Assembly (NCBI GenBank): GCA_937888775.1
Contig: CALAQT010000148.1
Span: 1-7,511 of the forward strand
Reading direction: 5' to 3'
From: an uncultured Actinomycetes bacterium
GTDB lineage: Bacteria; Actinomycetota; Thermoleophilia; Solirubrobacterales; Solirubrobacteraceae
Length of the DNA stretch: 7,511 bases
In this document: positions 1-4,674 of the stretch, one piece after another
Numbering within the stretch: position 1 is the stretch's first letter
How the letters are laid out: every line of letters begins with the position of its first letter
Program-made: the position numbers and the translations under genes
The notes under the pieces: model-generated
Seen by the model: only the letters and a program-made list of their open reading frames with translations
Database searches by the model: none
Told to the model about the DNA's origin: nothing

Positions 1-116
1 AGCCGCTCCGCGTCCTCCCGCTCGATGCAGACGACGATCCACAGCTTGGCGTCGGGCCCCCGACTGCCGGACGCTCGCTTCCATGACGGGAGCCGGCGGC
101 GCGCTCGCTTATGCAT
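1..116 (-). CDS. possible N-terminal fragment of an unrecognised protein, cut by the window edge
   Basis: On the minus strand an open frame runs from an ATG at 116 off the left edge (38 codons visible). The last part reads PDAKLWIVVCIEREDAERL, a mix of hydrophobic strand and acidic helix that looks like real protein, while the part before it is very Arg-rich and looks non-coding. No good ribosome binding site precedes this ATG (a GGAG lies about 15 bases upstream), and the frame stays open further upstream, so the true start is unclear. The ATG also overlaps the TGCATTG box at 112-118. No family is recognised. It could be the start of a real gene continuing left, or a decayed one. Confidence 0.3.
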   Translation of the reverse strand, partial: MHKRARRRLPSWKRASGSRGPDAKLWIVVCIEREDAER

Positions 117-133
117 TGCGACGTGAGCGTCGC
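106..133 (+). repeat. CGCTT-TGCATTG box with adjoining hairpin, site A
   Basis: CGCTT (106-110), one base, then TGCATTG (112-118) leads directly into a perfect 6-bp stem: GCGACG (118-123), loop TGAG, CGTCGC (128-133). The 12 bases TGCATTGCGACG recur exactly at 1809-1820, and a CGCTT-n-TGCATTG box recurs on the minus strand at 3918-3906. The element lies downstream of the oxidoreductase stop codon. The role is unknown; an intergenic repeat or a structured RNA is possible. Confidence 0.4.
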
Positions 134-154
134 TCCAGCGGCGATCCCCGCTGA

Positions 155-202
155 GGAGCCGCAGCCTCGGCAGAGTGCCGCAACGGCGACGATCCGGAAG
201 CG
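155..202 (-). repeat. dispersed repeat, copy 1 (degenerate)
   Basis: Aligned by hand on the minus strand, this stretch matches 3870-3918 at 41 of 49 columns, with one single-base gap. The best conserved stretches are GCGGCACTCT and GAGGCTGC. The 8-bp stem of copy 2 is broken here, but a shorter perfect stem exists: CGGCA (168-172), loop GAG, TGCCG (176-180). It sits about 30 bases past the stop codon of the oxidoreductase, so it could also help end that transcript; there is no T-tract. Weaker similarity seems to continue leftward to about 140. Confidence 0.6.
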
Positions 203-232
203 ACGGACACCAAACTGTGCCTTGCCCAACTC

Positions 233-1591
233 TCAGCGGCCGATTGCCTGCGGGAAGTTGAAGTAGTGGTCGGGATCAACGCGGGCGCGCGTCCGTTTCA
301 GACGGGCGAGATTGCTGCCGTAGTAGGCCTGCTCCCACCCTTTCAGGTCCGGGTCGATGTAGTTCTGGTATGCCCCGCCTGACACGAACGGCCGCATTTT
401 CGTCCATGCCTGTTCGACCCAGCCCGTGGCCGCGACACCCGAGTAATACTGGATGCAGAACAGGGGCCCGCGGTGAATGAACGCGGTCTCGTCGGCGCCG
501 ACACGGCCGATCGCGCCGCCGTAGGCATCACAGAGCAGGGCTCCCGAGCCGGCGGCCTCGGCCCCCGCGATCATCGCGGCGCGTCCGTCCTCCGGCAGCG
601 GCGTTATGACGTAATCCGATTTCGCCTGAAAGATTTCGCGCGGCATCTGACCGCCCGGCGCGGCGCCGCTGGTGTGGCACCACGCGAGGGTTCGCCCTTC
701 ACAACCCGCGAGCAACATCTGCGTGTTCATGTAAGGCTGCTGTGTGAGTTCAGTGAGCGTTCCCCCCTGGACACTTCTGAGCGGCGCGATCAGCCCCGGG
801 ATGTCGCTTGATGGGCCGAGGTATTGGCCGGTGGTGTAGACGTTCGGACCGTCCGTCTCGACATGCAAGGTGCAGGTGATCTTCTCGTTGGTGTGCGGAG
901 CCCAGGATTGCCACGCCTCGATCGCGGCGTTCGCCGACGGCCAGGGCCAGGCGACCTTAAAGAACGTCGAGGCGGCGGGTATCTGATGAGTCGCGAACGT
1001 GAACTCGGTCACGACGCCGAAATTGCCACCGCCGCCGCCCCTCAGCGCCCACAACAGATCCGAGTCCGATTGCTTGTCGACTGAACGCAACGCGCCGTCG
1101 GCCGTCACGATCCGCACCGCCCGGAGGCTGTCGATCGTCAATCCGAGGTGCCGAGAAGCGAGGCCGAACCCGCCGCCGAGCGTCACGCCCGCGATCCCGA
1201 CCGACGGGCACGAGCCGCCCGGGACAGTGACACCAGACTGCGCCAGACGGGAGTACAGGTCGATCAGCTGGACGCCTGCGCCGACCGTCGCGGTGCCAGC
1301 CTGCGCGTCGAACGTGATCGTGTCGAGCTTTCGCAGATCGAGCACAACGCCGTGGGCGGCTGTGGAATACCCCGCGTAGCTGTGCCCGCCCGACCGCGCC
1401 CGAACACTAATTCCCTTGCCGGTGCAGAAACGGAGCGCGTCGCGGACGTCAGCGCCATCGAGGGGACGCGCGACCGCGTCCGGCAGCACACGATCAAAGC
1501 GCGGATCGTACACGTGGGCAGCCGCCTCGAAGCCCGGAGCGCCCCGCTCGAAAACGTGGCCCCGGATTGCTTGCTGAAGTCCCGTTGGCAT
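233..1591 (-). CDS. FAD-binding oxidoreductase of the berberine bridge enzyme (BBE) type
   Basis: A 452-residue flavoprotein of the VAO/PCMH superfamily. These enzymes oxidise alcohols, sugars or secondary metabolites and pass electrons from FAD to oxygen or another acceptor. The FAD domain covers roughly residues 35-200. His70 in RSGGHSYAGY and Cys128 in GGSCPSVGIAG stand at the two positions that attach FAD covalently in bicovalent BBE-like enzymes, and GGGGGNFG (185-192) closes the domain. The C-terminal BBE segment is clear: YQNYIDPDL (from 407), then YYGSNLARLKRTRARVDPD (from 422) ending in FNFPQ. No signal peptide is visible, so it is probably cytoplasmic. The start at 1591 is chosen because GGGAGGA lies 7 bases upstream; an in-frame ATG at 1648 adds 19 residues but looks non-native. 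The gene stands alone, 269 bases from the recombinase stop. The substrate cannot be read from sequence. Confidence 0.93.
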   Translation of the reverse strand: MPTGLQQAIRGHVFERGAPGFEAAAHVYDPRFDRVLPDAVARPLDGADVRDALRFCTGKGISVRARSGGHSYAGYSTAAHGVVLDLRKLDTITFDAQAGTATVGAGVQLIDLYSRLAQSGVTVPGGSCPSVGIAGVTLGGGFGLASRHLGLTIDSLRAVRIVTADGALRSVDKQSDSDLLWALRGGGGGNFGVVTEFTFATHQIPAASTFFKVAWPWPSANAAIEAWQSWAPHTNEKITCTLHVETDGPNVYTTGQYLGPSSDIPGLIAPLRSVQGGTLTELTQQPYMNTQMLLAGCEGRTLAWCHTSGAAPGGQMPREIFQAKSDYVITPLPEDGRAAMIAGAEAAGSGALLCDAYGGAIGRVGADETAFIHRGPLFCIQYYSGVAATGWVEQAWTKMRPFVSGGAYQNYIDPDLKGWEQAYYGSNLARLKRTRARVDPDHYFNFPQAIGR

Positions 1592-1598
1592 CGCTCTG

Positions 1599-1605
1599 TC
1601 CTCCC
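1599..1605 (-). promoter_or_regulatory. ribosome binding site of the oxidoreductase
   Basis: GGGAGGA on the minus strand, 7 bases before the ATG at 1591. It fixes the start there rather than at the upstream in-frame ATG at 1648. Confidence 0.8.
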
Positions 1606-1808
1606 GATCAGACTCTAACCCGACACGCTTGCGCTCCGGAACGATCACGTCAACCTTCTCTCGGGAGCTAGCGAACGAATCAGCAACACCGCCCTCAGCG
1701 GGTGCTGGTCGCGACTTCTCCTCTCACGAAGGAGCAGCCGCGTGCCAACGCGTTCGCCGGTGTTCCGGGCTTCTGCTTTCACATGCTGAGCTCGTCCGTC
1801 CTGGCGCT

Positions 1809-1820
1809 TGCATTGCGACG
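1809..1820 (+). repeat. TGCATTG box, site B
   Basis: TGCATTGCGACG is identical to 112-123 and is preceded by CGCT, so the box matches site A with one base missing. A GC-rich hairpin begins three bases later (1824), again placing a stem just 3' of the box. It lies in the 269-base gap between the recombinase stop and the oxidoreductase start, where I see no other gene. A TTGACG sequence on the minus strand near 1648-1653 could be a -35 element for the oxidoreductase, but no convincing -10 goes with it. Confidence 0.4.
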
Positions 1821-1822
1821 AT

Positions 1823-1850
1823 GGGGTGGGTCGAGGCCTCGGCCCACCCT
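1823..1850 (-). terminator. hairpin terminator after the recombinase gene
   Basis: GGGTGGG (1824-1830) pairs with CCCACCC (1843-1849). The stem continues inward through one T/G wobble (1831/1842) and CGA/TCG (1832-1834/1839-1841), leaving a GGCC loop: about 11 pairs. It begins 10 bases past the recombinase TGA (1861-1863). No T-run follows on either strand, as is usual for actinobacterial terminators. Confidence 0.6.
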
Positions 1851-1860
1851 CAGCGTGGGT

Positions 1861-2565
1861 TCAGTGCAGCTGCAGCCCGTTGTGGGCAGGGATCGTGGGT
1901 GCGGGTCGTTCGTGGACGGTGTGCACGATTTCGGTGTTGTCGATGCCGCGCAGATAGACGGAGGTGATGGCGAGATTGGCGTGTCCCAGCTGGCGCTGGA
2001 TGACCAGCAGCGGGACCCCCTCGCGCGACATCTCCACCGCATGCGCATGCCGCAGCTGATGCGGGGCGAACCGGCGGCGCACCCTGGCGCGAGCGGCCGC
2101 TTGGTGCAGTTGCGTGCGCACGCCGGCGGGCCCCCAGGGCCGCCCGCGGGTCGGGCCGCGCAGGACGCAGAACAACGCGCCGACGGGGAGTGTGGCGCGC
2201 AACGTCAGCCACGGGGCGAGCTGCTCCCAGGCCCAGCGGTCCATCCCGACCTCTCGGCGCTTGCCGCCCTTGCCGTGCCGCACGAGGATCGCCCCACGGC
2301 CCGAGTCCAGGTCGCTCTCGGTCAACGCGAGCGCCTCGCTGATCCGCAACCCGGCGCGCCACAGCACGACGATCAGACCGCGCAATCTCACCCCGTCAGG
2401 ATCATCACCGGCAGCGCGCATCACGGCGATGATCTCCTCGACCGTCGGCGGGTCAGCCGGGTACTGCAGGCCCTTGTTGCGGGGTGGTCGTCCCTGGTGA
2501 TAGCCGGGCAAGGTCGCTGATGATCGACGCCGGCCGGCGATGTCCACGAGCGTGGTGGATGCCAT
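1861..2565 (-). CDS. short tyrosine recombinase / site-specific integrase
   Basis: A 234-residue tyrosine recombinase that would cut and rejoin DNA through a 3'-phosphotyrosine link. The catalytic domain fills residues 40-215 and has the full active-site set: Arg74 in AGLRISEAL, Lys102 (or Lys99) in the GKGGKRREV strand, His169 and Arg172 in APHQLRHAHA, His195 in RQLGHANLAI and nucleophile Tyr204 in TSVYLRGID. Only about 40 basic, flexible residues precede it, so the helical core-binding (SAM-like) domain of XerC/XerD or phage integrases is absent. The start at 2565 is set by AAGGAGG 5 bases upstream. An in-frame ATG at 2718 would add 51 residues but overlaps the membrane-protein gene and does not resemble a core-binding domain. 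Similar short recombinases occur in actinobacteria (from memory). No excisionase, cargo or att repeats are seen beside it. Confidence 0.93.
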   Translation of the reverse strand: MASTTLVDIAGRRRSSATLPGYHQGRPPRNKGLQYPADPPTVEEIIAVMRAAGDDPDGVRLRGLIVVLWRAGLRISEALALTESDLDSGRGAILVRHGKGGKRREVGMDRWAWEQLAPWLTLRATLPVGALFCVLRGPTRGRPWGPAGVRTQLHQAAARARVRRRFAPHQLRHAHAVEMSREGVPLLVIQRQLGHANLAITSVYLRGIDNTEIVHTVHERPAPTIPAHNGLQLH

Positions 2566-2570
2566 GAGGT

Positions 2571-2577
2571 CCTCCTT
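2571..2577 (-). promoter_or_regulatory. ribosome binding site of the recombinase
   Basis: AAGGAGG on the minus strand, 5 bases before the ATG at 2565. It decides between this start and the upstream ATG at 2718. Confidence 0.85.
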
Positions 2578-2579
2578 CA

Positions 2580-2604
2580 GACGATGGTTGACCACGCCAT
2601 CGTC
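2580..2604 (-). promoter_or_regulatory. inverted repeat in the recombinase leader
   Basis: GACGATGG (2580-2587) and CCATCGTC (2597-2604) are perfect 8-base arms around a 9-base loop. On the minus strand the stem ends 2 bases before the AAGGAGG ribosome binding site. It could be an operator for a repressor, or an RNA stem that tunes translation; the sequence alone cannot tell. The rest of the 145-base gap up to 2710 shows no clear promoter. Confidence 0.5.
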
Positions 2605-2710
2605 CCGCCGCACCAACCGCCGCCACTCCGCGCCGCGTCCGGCGATCGCTATTCGCGCACAGCGGTCACAGCGAGCGTCGACATCGAGCTGGGGCTCGGT
2701 ACCGAACTGC

Positions 2711-3835
2711 CTACGCAACGCCGCCCTTGTGCGCGGAATAGGTGCTGCGGGAAACCCGACTTGCGGTAGCGCCGAGCAGGACCGCCGCGACTCCGAGGAT
2801 CGATAGCCACATACCGGTCGTGCGCAGCTCTGTCGTTGAGATCAACCAAGCTGCTTGGACGCCTGATCGGAACGTGTTGTTGTGGACGAGGCCATGTGCG
2901 AGTACCGGGACGAGCAGCTCGCGCGTGAGGAACAGGAGCGCGCCCGCCGCGATCAGGCACGCGCCGACGCCGACCAGTGCCCGGGCTCGCCGCTCGCGAG
3001 CCGCGAGGATGGCGGCGCAAAACAGCGCGACAGCCGCAGTCCCCAACGCCAGCGTCAGGCCGCGCAGCGTCTGGACGGCGGGGCGCGCTTGGCGCACCTG
3101 GCGTGCGCTGAAGATCGGCAGGTTGCCGGGATGCGAGCCGCTGAGCCCGAACAGCTGATGACGCTCTGCTGTGGGGACAAGACTCGCCGGGACGCTGTCG
3201 AGGAGTTCGCGTGTGAGTTCTCTCAGCAGTGGCGTGAGATCCAGCGCGACGTTCCCGCTACGCCCGTGGTCCAGGATTGACAGCAGCTCGTGGTGTGCTT
3301 GTGCGTTGGCTGTCTCCCACACCGCACGAGCTCGAGGGCTGGTGAGGATCTCGCCGGCGAGGTCCAGGCCACGAGCACGCAGCTGGCTCAGCAGGCGGCC
3401 GGCGGTCGGCGTCGGGAGAAGCGAATCGAGCGTTTTCTCCACGTCGGTCTTCCGGAACAACTCGTCAACAGCAAATCTCCCGACCGCCCCGCGGACGTCG
3501 CCGTCAGCGAGCAACGCGGGGCTTGTCGACCGCCAGCCAGACGGGCTGAGGATTTCGTGGTTCAGCCACCAACCGACGCTGCCCACCAGCGAGCACAGCA
3601 AGCCGAGCACGAGCAATAGGGCACCAAGCCCCCGGCCGCCAGGCGACAGGACTGCCATCCAGAGATTGTCCGCACTGCGATCACGCGGAGCGTCTATGTC
3701 GAGCCGGCGGGTAGGCATCGCCATGCGCATACACCGGCCACGGCAGTAGCGAGAGAAGACCGACCCGCTTCTGGCGACGAGCAGGTCGATCGCCGCCCTG
3801 TCTTCGCAGCCCTCCTTTCCCGACGGCACAGGCAT
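2711..3835 (-). CDS. integral membrane protein with four helices and a large external domain, function unknown
   Basis: A 374-residue open frame. Helices lie at about 68-91 (LLLVLGLLCSLVGSVGWWL), 259-279, 285-313 and 340-358. Basic residues at the N-terminus, in the 279-286 loop (ARERRARA) and at the C-terminus suggest both ends inside and the 165-residue segment 92-257 outside. That segment is mostly helical, with DVRGAVGRFAVDELFRKTDV (112-131), SPRARAVWETANAQAHHELL (166-185) and LDLTPLLREL (198-207). I recall this order from uncharacterised actinobacterial membrane proteins without a named function. The start is uncertain: no ribosome binding site precedes 3835, and other in-frame ATGs lie at 3730, 3724, 3718 and 3658. 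The last begins just before helix 1. An AAAGGAGGG lies inside the first codons with no start codon after it. The recombinase start is 145 bases downstream, so co-transcription is possible. Confidence 0.82.
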   Translation of the reverse strand: MPVPSGKEGCEDRAAIDLLVARSGSVFSRYCRGRCMRMAMPTRRLDIDAPRDRSADNLWMAVLSPGGRGLGALLLVLGLLCSLVGSVGWWLNHEILSPSGWRSTSPALLADGDVRGAVGRFAVDELFRKTDVEKTLDSLLPTPTAGRLLSQLRARGLDLAGEILTSPRARAVWETANAQAHHELLSILDHGRSGNVALDLTPLLRELTRELLDSVPASLVPTAERHQLFGLSGSHPGNLPIFSARQVRQARPAVQTLRGLTLALGTAAVALFCAAILAARERRARALVGVGACLIAAGALLFLTRELLVPVLAHGLVHNNTFRSGVQAAWLISTTELRTTGMWLSILGVAAVLLGATASRVSRSTYSAHKGGVA

Positions 3836-3869
3836 CGTTCGGGCCCGTTGTTGCTGCCGGATCGTGCGG

Positions 3870-3918
3870 GGAGCAGCAGCCTCGCCGAGAGTGCCGCCTC
3901 GGCGACAATGCAGAAGCG
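3870..3918 (-). repeat. dispersed repeat, copy 2, with box and intact 8-bp hairpin (site C)
   Basis: On the minus strand it starts CGCTT, one base, TGCATTG (3918-3906). The box runs straight into a perfect 8-bp stem: TCGCCGAG (3882-3889) and CTCGGCGA (3898-3905) around an 8-base loop. GAGGCTGCTGCTCC follows on the minus strand. The 49 bases align with 155-202 at 41 columns. It lies 35 bases upstream of the longest possible start of the membrane protein, so it could form part of that gene's leader RNA, or be an unrelated mobile or structural repeat. Confidence 0.6.
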
Positions 3919-4090
3919 AGGGTCGCGCAGCGGAGACGCCTGAGATCGTTCCGAGGCGGTCGCGACGCGAGCGGGGGCGGCGACGGCTCCTCCTGTGGGA
4001 GAGCGGCAGCGCGACCTGGGACTAGCGACGCTCTTCGTCGGACCAGTCTCGCGCCGGTCACGATGATGGCTGGTGACGCCTTCCCCGCGA

Positions 4091-4129
4091 CGATCCGTAC
4101 TTAACCCGCCTTGCGTGCGGGGCGGATCG
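4091..4129 (+). promoter_or_regulatory. nested stem-loop upstream of the PH-like gene
   Basis: An outer stem CGATCCG (4091-4097) / CGGATCG (4123-4129) encloses an inner stem CCCGC (4105-4109) / GCGGG (4117-4121) with a 7-base loop. The structure ends about 70 bases before the ATG at 4201. It may be a leader RNA structure, an operator, or a terminator-like element between divergent units. It resembles no riboswitch class I know. Confidence 0.4.
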
Positions 4130-4185
4130 GATGGCCGGGGGCGGGGCTGCTGCGAGCATTGGTGGTGGTGGCGTTTGATCTACAG

Positions 4186-4192
4186 AAGGAGG
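4186..4192 (+). promoter_or_regulatory. ribosome binding site of the PH-like gene
   Basis: AAGGAGG, 8 bases before the ATG at 4201. It shows that the longer open frame from 4111 is not the real start. Confidence 0.85.
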
Positions 4193-4200
4193 GGTTGAGC

Positions 4201-4644
4201 ATGCCTACCGAAACCATGAGGAAGACGAAGGAAACGATCAATCAACGCTTCGATCAAGTGATCGCCTCCCTGCTGGAGCCAGGGGAGCACCCGGTGGCGG
4301 GAGCGGTAGCGATGTCCGGGCTCAGCCCATGGCTGGTCGGCCCGCTGACCCAGAAGAAGTACTTCATGGAAGTGACCGACCGCAGGGTCTTGTTCATCAA
4401 GGCCTCAAGGGTCAAGCTGCACGATCAGGGCTTGGCCTGGGCTGATCCGCTTGATGCTGTGCAAGTCCACGACGTTGAGTGGCAGCACGCATGGAGCAAG
4501 CTCGGATACCGCCGCCCCAACGGTGAGGACATCCGGCTTCGTATCCAGTTCGACTGGCGCGAGGAGGGGCAGGCGGTCGCACCCCTTCGCGAACCGCGGC
4601 AAAGGGCACCCCCGGCGACGGGTCGTTCCGTCACCTTCAGGTAA
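4201..4644 (+). CDS. small PH-like-domain protein, function unknown
   Basis: 147 residues, no signal peptide and no membrane helix. After a charged helix (5-25) come LEPGEHPVAGAVAMSG (25-40), SPWLVGPL (42-49) and the strand pair YFMEVTDRRVLFIKASR (54-70). LAWADPLDAVQVHDVEW (78-94) and WSKLGYRRPNGEDIRLRIQF (98-117) follow, ending at WREEGQAV (119-126). The GE start, VTDRRVLF core, late basic/Gly hairpin and final helix fit bacterial PH-like domains of the PH_10/YokE kind, which adopt a pleckstrin-homology fold and mostly lack known function. The last 20 residues (REPRQRAPPATGRS onward) are low-complexity and look like a loose tail; other frames there give no better match, so I see no frameshift. 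The GH3 gene follows after 30 bases with its own ribosome binding site, so the two are probably co-transcribed, but a functional link is not evident. Confidence 0.85.
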   Translation: MPTETMRKTKETINQRFDQVIASLLEPGEHPVAGAVAMSGLSPWLVGPLTQKKYFMEVTDRRVLFIKASRVKLHDQGLAWADPLDAVQVHDVEWQHAWSKLGYRRPNGEDIRLRIQFDWREEGQAVAPLREPRQRAPPATGRSVTFR

Positions 4645-4661
4645 CTCGATTTTCAACACGA

Positions 4662-4667
4662 GGGAGG
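4662..4667 (+). promoter_or_regulatory. ribosome binding site of the GH3 gene, supports a GTG start
   Basis: GGGAGG, 7 bases before GTG at 4675. The spacing supports this GTG as the start, and the signal peptide begins right there. It lies in the 30-base gap after the PH-like gene. Confidence 0.85.
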
Positions 4668-4674
4668 AAAGCGC

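Larger units (their letters stand above)
3836..4200. other. divergent intergenic region between the membrane protein and the PH-like/GH3 operon
   Basis: 365 bases separate the two divergent genes. No reading frame here looks like protein: a 126-codon minus-strand frame across 3681-4061 is Arg/Pro/Ser-rich and reads through the repeat. It holds repeat copy 2 (3870-3918), a nested stem (4091-4129) and a G-rich stretch before the PH-like gene. Promoters for both directions should be here, but I see no clear -35/-10 pair. Confidence 0.6.

Noticed and set aside
1702..2520. A 272-codon open frame on the plus strand
   Set aside because: It is antisense to the recombinase, whose full active site and ribosome binding site make the minus strand the coding strand.
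2696..2705. The 10-base palindrome TCGGTACCGA near the end of the membrane-protein gene
   Set aside because: It has no loop, partly overlaps nothing else of note and is short enough to occur by chance.
2566..2718. A 51-residue N-terminal extension of the recombinase that could supply a core-binding domain
   Set aside because: It is too short for that domain, overlaps the preceding gene and lacks a ribosome binding site, while a strong one marks the start at 2565.
3681..4061. A 126-codon minus-strand frame over the divergent region
   Set aside because: The composition is Arg/Pro/Ser-rich, it overlaps the membrane-protein gene and reads through the repeat, and it has no ribosome binding site.
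4561..4644. A frameshift at the end of the PH-like gene
   Set aside because: The family-like part ends at WREEGQAV in frame, and the other frames give no better continuation, so a loose C-terminal tail is simpler.
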